Shown in pieces: positions 52,372 through 60,810 of a stretch of DNA of 64,000 bases; the stretch's first letter is position 1; each line of letters starts with the position of its first letter. The DNA lies in NCBI GenBank assembly GCA_014773175.1, contig VXCM01003153.1, positions 49,858 to 113,857 of the forward strand, given 5' to 3'. The stretch comes from Lucifuga dentata. Taxonomy: Eukaryota > Chordata > Actinopteri > Ophidiiformes > Bythitidae. The notes below the pieces were generated by a model. It had not been told where the DNA came from, made no database searches, and saw only the letters and a program-made list of their open reading frames with translations. Both the position numbers and the translations under genes were made by a program.

Positions 52372-53625
52372 CAAAACACCTACATAATAACACGTATATA
52401 CTGTATATATAACAGTTTAGTCGTTTTTGTTTTTATATTGTATTGTACGTATTTTCTCTATGATGGTGTATTAGGACCATATAAAAAAAATAAATAAAAA
52501 AAACAAGGGGGGGATTATTTCAAGTTTTCAAACTCACAAATTTGTGAGTTTGAAAACTGACATGATCAAAAACAGTCAGTTTTTAAACTCACTGTTTAAA
52601 AACGGTCAGTTTAAAATTTGTGAGTTTTAGAACTTGAAAATTTGCCAGTTTTAAAAGTTTGTATGCTTATGATAATTTGATGATTTTGCACTAACAGCAC
52701 AAGTATTTATTTATTGATAAATCTGATGTTAAAGTATAATTTAATAAGGTCATATACTGCAGGCATGGTCACAATGTGAGGAGGTTCAGTTCCCAATCTC
52801 ATTATTTTCCCCTTTTCTTTATTAAAAAAAATTAAATTATTATTTTTAAAAAATAGAAAAATAAAGATTATTCATTATTAAAAACAATTTTCATTATTAT
52901 TTTTAGTTTTTAAACTCATAAATCTACCAACTAGCAAATTTGCGAGTTTTTTTGCGAGTACATGACCTTATTAAATTATACTTTTCCATTGGATTTAGCA
53001 ATAAAGAAATACTNTTGCGAGTACATGACCTTATTAAATTATACTTTTCCATTGGATTTAGCAATAAAGAAATACTTGTGTTTTTAGCACAAAATTATCA
53101 AATTATCATAAGCACACAGACTTTTAAAACTCGCAAATTTTCAAGTTTTAAAAACCTGAAATAATGCCTCCTCGTTTTTTTTTTTTTTTTNTTTTTTTTT
53201 TTTTTTTTTTAACTGTTTTTGATAACTTCACGTCTTTTCTCTCACCCACATTTCTGCACAACACGTGTCACATGTAATTATCATTTACCACCTCGTCACA
53301 CGTCATTTCTGTTTGAGACGCCGTACCAGCTGATCCAGCTCGATGGGCAGCGGCTCGGTGTTGTGGTTCAGGTTGTTGGCGTGAGTCGAGCTGCTGTCGG
53401 ATCCGTCGTCGTCCATCATGATGGCGCAGGCATCGCTGCAGTCCAGCCGGCCCGCTTTGGCTTTCCGCTTCTTGCTGCTGCTCTCCCATTCCTGATTGAG
53501 CGTGTGATGCCGATAGATGCGGTACCAGTAAAACATGGCTGCTATGGAAACCGCCAAGAGCAGGAGGGGCAGCAGGCTCACCAGAATCACCAGGACCATG
53601 GAGCCCTCCACGGTCGGATCCACGA
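40932..53625 (-). CDS. tgfbr2: tgfbr2, TGF-beta receptor type II (3' seven exons; ectodomain missing)
   Basis: TGFBR2 is a single-pass Ser/Thr kinase receptor that binds TGF-beta and phosphorylates the type I receptor. The seven exons found encode 442 residues in one frame with matching phases. A membrane span of about residues 9-33 is followed by a juxtamembrane stretch ending [14 protein letters not shown]. The kinase has GKGRF (101-105), the AVKIF lysine (127), HRDLKSSN (225-232), CDFG (244-247) and GTARYMAPE (268-276). [20 protein letters not shown] follows, then [20 protein letters not shown]. All catalytic residues are present. Identity to human TGFBR2 is very high. The last exon is longer than in human, adding an acidic tail of about 27 residues. 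The ligand-binding and signal-peptide exons were not found up to 64000. Paralogue (a or b) not decided. Confidence 0.95.
41472..41599 (-). CDS. tgfbr2: tgfbr2 exon 6 equivalent
   Basis: 128 nt, acceptor GTTTGCAG, donor CAG|GTCAGA followed by a (CA)n run in the transcript. Encodes [20 protein letters not shown] through WISHQ. A partial false copy lies at about 41409-41433 across the N at 41434. Confidence 0.95.
41600..42985. other. tgfbr2: tgfbr2 intron 6, first part
   Basis: An (ACAA)n run at about 41800-41825 and LINE-like AT-rich text around 41630-42200 that I could not assign. No exon seen. Confidence 0.4.
42985..43073. mobile_element. TTAA-flanked foldback MITE fragment
   Basis: Only the terminal part remains, ending ACCAGTTTGGTCCTTTAA. 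The left limit is approximate. Confidence 0.5.
43074..44085. other. tgfbr2: tgfbr2 intron 6, middle
   Basis: The N at 43478 is flanked by identical copies of about 60 bp containing CCCCTGCAGGTTATTTGTGC. No exon recognised. Confidence 0.4.
44088..44575. mobile_element. TA-flanked inverted-repeat element
   Basis: Starts CTGTATATACTTGAGTATAA and ends TTATACGCCAGTATATACAG, with TA on both sides (44086-44087, 44576-44577). Internal motifs GGGGGTCAGCTTAT and AAATTTGCAGGTCGAAATTA. No transposase; probable MITE. Confidence 0.65.
44588..44690. mobile_element. TTAA-flanked foldback MITE fragment
   Basis: Terminal arm only: GGTTTTATGCTTTGGGAAAT through GATATGGTCCTTTAA. Confidence 0.6.
45258..45457. 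repeat. Minisatellite, unit about 36 bp
   Basis: Five to six units of the type GACTCAGCATTTACACAAAC followed by CCTGAATAACTAAC, some shortened. Confidence 0.85.
45458..46945. other. tgfbr2: tgfbr2 intron 6, microsatellite-rich part
   Basis: (AG)n at 46083-46121, (AC)n at 46214-46257, (GT)n at 46376-46413, and CA-rich, ATGCACAC-type sequence at 46526-46710. Otherwise nothing recognised. Confidence 0.6.
46946..47064. mobile_element. TTAA-flanked foldback MITE fragment
   Basis: Retains GGAAGGTAGGAAAAACAAC and the end CCGGTATGATCCTTTAA. Confidence 0.6.
47228..47415. repeat. 17-bp tandem array with three perfect CRE palindromes
   Basis: Units of the type TGACGTCACCTGTTACA / TGATGTCACCTGTCACA. 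TGACGTCA occurs at 47359-47366, 47376-47383 and 47393-47400, exactly 17 bp apart. The N at 47255 duplicates part of the left end. Confidence 0.85.
47815..47956 (-). CDS. tgfbr2: tgfbr2 exon 5 equivalent
   Basis: 142 nt, encoding [20 protein letters not shown] through [11 protein letters not shown]. The acceptor is (TG)n TAG with no ordinary pyrimidine tract; the donor GGAG|GTATAC is followed by (AC)n. A 65-bp false copy of its 3' part precedes the N at 47795. Confidence 0.95.
47961..48002. repeat. (AC)n upstream of tgfbr2 exon 5
   Basis: About 21 AC units on plus, (UG)n in the tgfbr2 transcript, ending at the exon 5 acceptor. Confidence 0.9.
48003..49114. other. tgfbr2: tgfbr2 intron between exons 4d and 5
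   Basis: (AAT)n then (ATT)n at about 48235-48299 forms an inverted trinucleotide repeat. AACACGCC units lie at about 48635-48675. Otherwise nothing recognised. Confidence 0.45.
49115..49700 (-). mobile_element. TTAA-flanked foldback MITE, copy 18
   Basis: Starts TTAAAGGACCATACCACCC and ends GGTATGGTTCTTAA. Young subfamily, 116 bp from tgfbr2 exon 4d. Confidence 0.82.
49816..49953 (-). CDS. tgfbr2: tgfbr2 exon 4d (catalytic loop, DFG)
   Basis: 138 nt, acceptor TTTCACCAG, donor CAG|GTCAGA. Encodes [27 protein letters not shown] and [10 protein letters not shown]. Confidence 0.95.
49954..50557. other. tgfbr2: tgfbr2 intron between exons 4c and 4d, part
   Basis: T-rich. The N at 50430 is flanked by identical copies of about 60 bp. 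Nothing else recognised. Confidence 0.4.
50558..50612. repeat. Perfect 26-bp hairpin with 3-nt loop
   Basis: Arms 50558-50583 and 50587-50612 are exact reverse complements (left arm starts CATATGTATTACGTGTTTTA), separated by AGA. Confidence 0.9.
50931..51044 (-). CDS. tgfbr2: tgfbr2 exon 4c
   Basis: 114 nt, acceptor GACCTGCAG, donor AAG|GTCTGA. Encodes [20 protein letters not shown] through [12 protein letters not shown]. Confidence 0.94.
51045..51802. other. tgfbr2: tgfbr2 intron between exons 4b and 4c
   Basis: 51088-51140 has TTTTTTATTTAACCAGGTAA...TCATTGAGATAAAAATG, a common teleost retroposon end; a related copy is at about 57078-57150. An N at 51630 lies in a G/A-rich run. A TA run lies near 51757-51790. 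Confidence 0.5.
51803..52051 (-). CDS. tgfbr2: tgfbr2 exon 4b (kinase N-lobe)
   Basis: 249 nt, acceptor ATATTTCAG, donor CAG|GTGAGA. Encodes [20 protein letters not shown], the AVKIF lysine, [20 protein letters not shown] and FHSRGNLQ. Confidence 0.95.
52052..52508. other. tgfbr2: tgfbr2 intron between exons 4a and 4b, part
   Basis: T and C homopolymers around the N at 52193, an ATCT run and a (CA)n run (52346-52369). No exon. Confidence 0.5.
52509..53173. mobile_element. Long foldback element in tgfbr2 intron
   Basis: The left arm (GGGATTATTTCAAG... through GCTTATGATAATTTGATGAT and AGTATAATTTAATAAGGTCA) pairs with the right arm read in reverse. It includes a perfect 36-bp palindrome at 52523-52558 built from AACTCACAAATTTGTGAGTT. 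The N at 53014 duplicates about 64 bp inside the right arm. No coding capacity. Confidence 0.75.
53327..53625 (-). CDS. tgfbr2: tgfbr2 exon 4a (transmembrane and juxtamembrane)
   Basis: 299 nt, acceptor TTTTCCAG, donor CTG|GTACGG. Starts in phase 1, as in the human gene. Encodes a hydrophobic span ([20 protein letters not shown]), a basic stop-transfer [27 protein letters not shown] and PLPIELDQL. Confidence 0.94.
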
Positions 53626-53714
53626 CTGGAAAAGAGGATTCAAGAGTTTTATGTCACATACACAACTATACAGCGATATCTGTGTGTTTCTGTGAGTCAA
53701 ACAGAATTTACCCT

Positions 53715-54769
53715 CTGGACCCCAAAACCCGCCGGCGGGTTTGAAAGTCATGTTTTCTTTAAACAATCGCCAAAATCACACCATTTGTCATAACCAGAAA
53801 CTTTCTTCTTCTTTTCCTTTCGGCTTTCCCTTCAGGGGTCACCACAGCGAATCATCTGCCTCCATCTAACCCTATCCTCTGCCTCCTCTTCTCTCACACC
53901 AACTAACTTCATGTCCTCTTTCACTACATCCATAAATCTCCTCTTTGGTCTTCCTCTAGGCCTCCTGCCTGGCAGTTCCAACCTCAGCATCCTTCTACCG
54001 ATATGTTCACTATCCCTCCTCTGTACATGTCCAGACCATCTCAGTCTGGTCTCTCTGACTTTATCTCCAAAACATCTAAATTAAAGATCAAAATTATCAT
54101 CAGGTTTTCAAATTTCCGACGGTCCTTGAACTAACCATGTGCGTTCTAACACTTCCGTAAGGAAACATAATCAAATCTTAGGTTTAAATAGTGATATTTC
54201 CTCAAAATCACTTTATTATAAATGTCTCATTTAAAAATTAGCTAAAAATAAACGCTTTGTACAATCCAAATTCTGTAAAAAGCAAAGTGTTTTTCGCCGC
54301 AACTAGCAAGCCTGGAGCGCCTCTGCTAGCTTTAACAGTCATGTGACAACAATTCAGCGAGTCATTGGCTGAATGCAGACTGCAGCAGCACACTAAGCCT
54401 ATTGTTTATACAGATTATAGGTTGCAAAAATGTAAATAGTTCAGTATGTATAGTCCCTTTTTTTTCATTTTATTTTTCCAGTATTGGTAACACTTGTGGG
54501 CACTTGGAAAAATGTTATATATATAGATTACATCTTTTTTCAATTTTTTAAAATAAATTATCAAAGAAATTCAACTTAGTTTTTTTTATGATTTATGACG
54601 TTATAACTGTTATACTGCATAAAAGACATGTTTGAGTTCTTCCTACATATAGCCATGACTGTGCTGCTTCCATAGAGATGCAGGACTTGCAGCTACAGTG
54701 AAAAATGAGCCTCAGTGATAAAAATGTGACAGGAGCAAAAACCACCCAGAAAGTGCTTGGAGTCTAAAG
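53715..54769 (+). mobile_element. Dispersed element, copy A (interrupted by an RTE fragment)
   Basis: Starts CTGGACCCCAAAACCC and ends GCTTGGAGTCTAAAGG. The same sequence lies in reverse at 59345-60123 without the RTE insertion. Weak inverted ends suggest a DNA element; class undecided. Confidence 0.7.
53805..54080 (-). pseudogene. RTE-type LINE reverse transcriptase C-terminal fragment
   Basis: On the minus strand an open frame (54076 down to TGA at 53832-53834) reads VRETRLRWSGHVQRRDSEHI, then RMLRLELPGRRPRGRPKRRF and WRQMIRCGDP-stop. This is the well-known C-terminus of teleost RTE-family LINE proteins. The frame is intact over about 80 codons, but the rest of the LINE is absent (5' truncation). 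It is inserted inside the dispersed element, where copy B has none. Confidence 0.85.
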
Positions 54770-55012
54770 GAGACGGGATAAAGTGTCATCTGAGTCAAAT
54801 ATATACACATATACATATACATATATACCTACAGCATATACATTTAATATGGAGGATGTGATGTGAATGGTGTTATACTAGTGAAGTATTGTGCATATTT
54901 ACAGGTAGCACTGATATGGAATGAGTGACTGTGGAAGTGTGGGAGTGCAAGTGTGTCTGTGTGTGTGAGAGTGTGTGTGTGTCTGTGTGTGTGTGAGAGT
55001 GTGTGAGATTCC
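54770..55012. repeat. TATACA and TG microsatellites
   Basis: ATATACACATATACAT-type units at about 54800-54842 and TGTG/GAGAGTG units at 54950-55012. Confidence 0.7.
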
Positions 55013-55544
55013 ACATACACATACTGACAACCATTTCTCAAAATATACTATGTTAAAGCTAGTTTAGAATTGTTTTTCCTACCTTCCAGACTTCAGTTCA
55101 TTCAGTAGCTATAAAAACAGACTTGTAGAGACTTAAAACGTGTTTGAGATAAATAATCCATCACAGAAAACAACATGTCTATTGGTTTTGTTTTGTTTTT
55201 TTTTGTTATAGTAACTTAATTTAACTGATCCAACATGAAGCTGCACAGAAGACGATGTATGTCTCCGCCAGGAAATATAGTCCAAGAAATTAAAATGACC
55301 GTGCCTTCTACAATTGTGCAAAAGAAGGAGAAACACTGAATTTCAAGGTGCATGTATCACCTGAACATTTGATTTTGAAAGTTTAGGAGATCTGAAAAAA
55401 ATAATAACAGGAAAAAAAAAAAAAAAAAAANAAAAAAAAAAAAAAAAAACGGTTTGATGTTTTGGAAATTGTCAGCATCGTAACATGTATGTGGTTTGTA
55501 TGTATTGGGCTCAGACATGCAGGATCGCCTGTATGGTCCTTTAA
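55013..55544 (+). mobile_element. TTAA-flanked foldback MITE, copy 19 (5' tip lost)
   Basis: Begins CACATACACATACTGACAAC and ends CTGTATGGTCCTTTAA. A poly-A run with an N (55431) lies inside. Confidence 0.75.
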
Positions 55545-56165
55545 AAACCAGGATTGAAAACCACTAATGAATGGATTAGTTTTACATAAGTGAACTGGGT
55601 TTTTGTAGTTTGGGTGAAACTTAAACCTCAAACACACACAGACATCTCAAACACACACACTCCTCACGCTGAGCCAAGTAAAACCCTGCTGCAGCAGCTC
55701 CTGCGGTTCATACCACGTCCATAAGGCCAGGAATAAATCTAATAAACATGCAGATGTCGTTTGTTAAGTGCGGCTATAATTCTAATCTGGCATCTTTCTG
55801 GCTTCGCCGTCTGTCCACCATTTCCTTCACAAATAACAAAAACTGATGGTAGTTGCACAAGGGGAGAGTTTTGGAGGACACATGGTCTAATTTGTGTGTT
55901 TTGGGTGCCGCACGCATCCGCACACTCTGCGATTTCCTCCCACAACACACACAGTAACACTCCAACATGTGCTGTAAGACCCGTGAGACAACTCATCCTA
56001 CAGGCGATGCTGTGAACACGGCATGCGTCACGTTCCACGACGAGCCGTGAATCCCTTCTTTTCCATCACGAAAGAGTTTTANCGGCATGCGTCACGTTCC
56101 ACGACGAGCCGTGAATCCCTTCTTTTCCATCACGAAAGAGTTTTAAAAACGTAAAAGGAAACATA
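55545..56165. other. Unassigned sequence
   Basis: The N at 56082 is flanked by identical 63-bp copies. Open frames on both strands at 55740-56040 match no family I know. Confidence 0.4.
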
Positions 56166-56169
56166 TGGA

Positions 56170-56640
56170 TCTACACCACCACTCACACACGTGGAATCAC
56201 TACTGATTCTCACACAGAATCAATATAAAACTCGTTTAGTTTCATATGTATAAAATGATTCTACATGTCTGTTAGTATTTTACAGGTTTAAAATAATTAG
56301 CAAGAAGCTGTAAAAAATGAAGACATTTACTGAAATTGTCCAGAATCCTGACATGAGTTGTAGATGATTCCAGATTCATGTAGAGAAGCTGGATGTGGTT
56401 CCAGAGATTATTAGGAAATTCTAGATTATTCCCTGATGCTGTAGAAACTGATGCTGAATATTTACAAAGCAGAGATTAAATCTCGCTAAAGTACTGTTAT
56501 TTAGCATTTAAACACTTTGAAATACTAAATAAAACATCTTAAAATACATATGGTGTTTGATTCATATCATTTAAAAAACACTATTATTGAATAAAACAGC
56601 AAAAACTACTTAAATGACACGATTCTAAACTTTTGCGCTT
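56170..56640 (+). mobile_element. Dispersed element, intact copy (partner at 61.92-62.74 kb)
   Basis: Over about 430 bp nearly identical, in direct orientation, to 61925-62740: TTAGTTTCATATGTATAAAA, AGAAGCTGGATGTGGTTCCA, GTGTTTGATTCATAT. Ends resemble inverted GAATCACTA / CGATTCTAAACTTTTGCG. Confidence 0.65.
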
Positions 56641-57907
56641 TATTGTGTATTCTGTACTGAAGGCCATTACACGCCAAGAGCAACGCAGATAAACAACACA
56701 AAAGTGCAAATTTTTTGGATGCGAATTTGTCGCAGTAAATATATTTACATTAAATGTGGCGCGATTTTTTGAGAATATTTGTTTGGGTTCACGCCAAAAA
56801 ACACACAACAAATAAACGGAGTCAGCAACAAGTGATGATGTTCTGATTTAGCAACAAAAGGAGGAAAAAAAAACGGAGTTTCTGAGTTCATCAAACACGA
56901 AGGAGGCGGAGCCTATTTGATACAGGAAGTAAAGCTTTTGGACAAATTTCAGGATGACCTGAATATACGCATTAAGACCGTCGTCATAATGAAGCTACGT
57001 CGTCTTTATTCTCGCTGTCTTTATAGTTTTTGTTAACTTTATTACACAGGACGGAATTCTGTGACGTAAAGATTTTATTTATTTATTTTTATTTAACCAG
57101 ATAAAACTCCTTGAGATTCAAAATCTTTTTTCCAAGAGCGATCTGCGATAAAGATCGAGCCACCATGTTGAATGTTTTGAGAGTGATGTCACCAGCAAAT
57201 GACGCTTTGATTGGTTCGCAGGTGAAAAGTTGGGAAAAAATCATCAACACGGATTTTATTCAATAACAGTATTTTTTAAATTATATGTGTGTGTTGATGT
57301 GAAAGGCTGCATTAATAACTCTCTAACGCCGTTTGTGTCAGGTTTGATCCATGATTTTCTGAGACTTTACATCATAAACATGATCAGTTATTGACTAAAC
57401 GCCTATTATATCATATCTAAAAACAAAAAGTTCCAGTTTAAATCCTGTTGAGTTAAATAAATGCCTGATGCATCAAATGTGATTAAAAAAATCGTATATG
57501 CAAAAACTTTTTTCAGAATTTTTATTTGGAGTTTGTTAAAATTCAATAAAGAAATAAATTGCAAATAATTTGAATTTTCTGATAATTATTTCATGGGTCA
57601 GGCTTCACAGACGTGGGTTCAAAAACATATTATTAATGTGTGAAACGGTCGTATGAATTATTGGCCTGTGCAGCGTAACGGCTTTATGCTCAGTCAGACG
57701 AGCTGCAGCTTTAACGACCAAACGGCAGAACGGCGGCCAAACCCAGAGCTCCACAGAGAACAGTAGAGAGCCTGTCTGCGTCGGCCCAGTTTGGCCCGAC
57801 CGGGTGCCTTTTCAAACACTGTCTACTCAGATCCTCAGGGGAACGTGGACCTGGGCGGAGCCGCTCTGCATCGACGCTGCACGAGGACGAGATTTTCCAT
57901 GAATGTC
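56641..57907. other. Unassigned sequence
   Basis: A retroposon end (TTTATTTAACCAGATAAAAC) at about 57078. A GC-richer patch at 57700-57895 shows no exon on either strand that I can assign. Confidence 0.4.
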
Positions 57908-58352
57908 TGAATCATCTGAACATTTGATTTTGAAAGATCAGGAGGTTTGAAAAAACACGGTTTTATGTTTTGGAAAATGGTTGTCGGCAGGGTCGGGTTG
58001 GGATCCTAACTTTTACCGGGACTTTAAGGTGTGTAAGGTGTGTAGCGGGGCGGTAAAGGCCAGGTAAAAATGCCAATGATGCTGGAGGTAGGGCGAATGA
58101 GTCTGCTGCTGTTTCTCCGCGCCAAGAAAATTAATGAAATGATTAATTATGAAAGAAAAAAATTCTGTTTGCTTATTTTAAGTTAATTTTAATTAATATT
58201 AATTATGCAGCGCAAAGGCCATCGGCCAGCCCACCGGGAAAAGTCCCGCCTCTCCCGATGGCCAATCCAACCCTAGCTGTCAGTAACGTAACATGAATGC
58301 AGGTTGTACACATTGGGCTTAAACATGCAGAATCTGTGGTATGGTCCTTTAA
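57908..58352 (+). mobile_element. TTAA-flanked foldback MITE, copy 20 (partial, with nested insertion)
   Basis: Keeps GAACATTTGATTTTGAAAG, TTTTATGTTTTGGAAAATGG and the end GTGGTATGGTCCTTTAA. It is split at the GGTTGTC|AGTAACG site by another element. Confidence 0.7.
57987..58276. mobile_element. Nested element with AGGGTYGGRTTGG ends
   Basis: Left AGGGTCGGGTTGGGATCC; the right end reverse-complemented reads AGGGTTGGATTGGCCATCGG. The inner part contains CCCACCGGGAAAAGTCCCGC. It is flanked by the broken halves of MITE copy 20. Confidence 0.6.
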
Positions 58353-59344
58353 GATTGGGGTGCTGAGTGACCTCAGAATGACCTATAAAAATATTCTTTA
58401 ATATCTAAAAAATGGTAGCAGCACAAATGAAAATTTTCAGCACAAACGACTGAGACTAATTTTTTGTGTTTTTTTGAGTAAAACTTCACTCGTCTGATTC
58501 AGCTGACTCAGCAAAAATGTTGTCAACCTGATTTGCGCTTTAAGAAACACACATTATGGAAAATCTTTAGCGGGCAGATTCCTGCTCTAATCTTTGTTAT
58601 CGCGTGTTGGGATCCTTGTTATTCTGAAATGTTAGGCTTAGAGCTAAAGCTTTATGTATCGTGTGATTTCTGAGCAGGAAGAGGCCGATTCTCAAGCTTT
58701 AAAATCCCTTTAAAGAACATTTGCCTTTTAATAAGCTATGTAGTAAACATATATATTGCAGCAGGATGAATAATCTCTTCATATTGTGGTTTTGTGTGTG
58801 TGTGATTTTCAAGCCGTGAATCAATCTTAACGGCGCTTTGGGCGAAGCCACGGATGCAATCAATCAAAAATACCGAACACAAACAGCAGAAGAGGTTTTA
58901 GTCTGAGACACTTCAAAGTGCTGAGACGATGCCAGACACTCAAACTCCACGTCTCAAATTCCATGTGTCTGTACATGCGTGTTGTAGCTGGTGTGTGTGT
59001 GTGTAGAAATAGAACCAATCACATGGTGCCAAGACAAACTGGCAATAGGAATCGTGTTGCCTTTTCCTATCGGGACGCCAGACTGCTGAACGCCTGCAGC
59101 GTCCAACCAGGTTTGACACGTCATTCAGATCATTCAGGCTAATACAGAGATCCTCACCTCCAGCTACATCATCACACACATCACTGCCCTGTGTGTGTGT
59201 GTGTGTGTGTGTGTGAGTGCTGAATCTCTGACTCACGCTCTTTAACCAGCCGCTAATTACTTGGATCCTCAGTTTGCTGAATAACAAAGTAGTGAGTTGG
59301 ATTTGAGTCTCAGGGAAATGAAGGAGGCAGACATGATTTCATAC
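58353..59344. other. Unassigned sequence
   Basis: (GT)n at 59190-59214. No exon recognised on either strand. Confidence 0.4.
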
Positions 59345-60123
59345 TGGACTCCAAGCACTTTTGGGTGGTTTTTGCTCCTGTCACATTTTTATCACTGAGG
59401 CTCATTTTTCACTGTATCTGCAAGTCCTGCACCTCTATGGAAGCAGCACCATCATGGTTATATGTAGGAAGAACTCAAACATGTCTTTTGTGCAGTATAA
59501 CAGTTATAATGTCATAAATCATAAAAAAAGAAAAAAGTAAGTTGAATTTCTTTGATAATTTATTTTAAAACATTGAAAAAAGATGTAATCTATATATACA
59601 ACATTTTTCCAAGTGCCCACAAGTGTTACCAATACTGGAAAAATAAAATGAAAAAAAGGGGACTATACATACTGTATTTACATTTTTACAGCCTATAATC
59701 TCTATAATCAATAGGCTTAGTGTGCCTGCTGCAGTCTGCATTCAGCCAATGACTCGCTGAATTGTTGTCACATGACTGTTAAAGAGACCAGAGGCGCTCC
59801 AGGCTTGCTAGTTGCGGCAAAAAACACAGAATTTGTTGTTTTTTACAGAATTTGGATTGTACAAAGGGTTTATTTTTAGCAAATTTTTAAATGAGACATT
59901 TATAATAAAGTGATTTTGAGGAAATATCACTATTTTAAGCTTAGATTTGGTTATGTTTCCTTACGGAAGTGTTAGGCACACATGGTTAGTTCAAGGACCA
60001 TTGGAAATTTGAAAACCCGACGATAAGTTTGATTTTTAAAGTTTCTGGTTTTGACAAATGTTGTAATTTTGGCGATTGTTTAAAGAAAACATGCCTTTCA
60101 AATGGGGGTTTTGGGGTCCAGAC
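59345..60123 (-). mobile_element. Dispersed element, copy B (uninterrupted)
   Basis: Reverse complement of 53715-54769 minus the RTE insertion: GGACTCCAAGCACTTTTGGG at the left and GGGGTTTTGGGGTCCAGAC at the right. Confidence 0.7.
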
Positions 60124-60599
60124 ACGTGATGGAAGGATGGAGGGAAATCATTACAAACAGAGGATTCATAGAATACTAGAAACAAGACTTCTAATGAGGC
60201 TTTTACTGACATTATTCATGTGTCCTTCCTTAATCTGATGAAACAATTCTCGGACTTTTTCTGTCAGCCTTGACATTTAAGATTTCTCAGTTTTTTTGTC
60301 TCTTATTGTCAAAGTAACAATTAAATAAGTAAAATTTTAAAAGTTGTCATTGCTTGGCCCCTGCTGTGGGTCAAGAGCACCGCACGCTATCTCTGTGACA
60401 CGTGATGTCATCACCATCGCTACAGAGTACGGTGCGTTCATGCTAAACATGGATGCAGATGTGACCGTGGTGACGCAGAAAAAGTGACTTAATTGAGGCC
60501 AAACAGCTGTAGAGGCGTTTTTAAAAGTTGCTCCACTCAAAATTTGAAACAATGCAGACAGTGTAGAGGTTATATCGTCATGGTTGCAGAATCCACAGA

Positions 60600-60810
60600 G
60601 GCTTACTGTCCCTTTAAGACATGCACTTTGCGGTACTGTGTGCGCCGTCATACATGTGGTCACGGGACTTACTCTAGGCGTGTTTTCCCACTTGTTGAAC
60701 ATTTGAATGGAGAAAATAAAACTCTCAGCAGGAAGTTTAAAACCTCACCTGTGTCTGCCTGATCCCTACCTCCCATTGCCACGTTGGTGACCCCGACGTA
60801 ATTTAAACAC
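60600..60810 (+). mobile_element. Possible LTR retrotransposon remnant (LTR end plus primer binding site)
   Basis: An AATAAA at about 60714, then CACCTGTGTCTGCCTGATCC and, at about 60784, TTGGTGACCCCGACGTAA. The TGGTGACCCCGACGT string looks like a tRNA primer binding site just after an LTR. No second LTR or coding region was seen. Confidence 0.35.
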
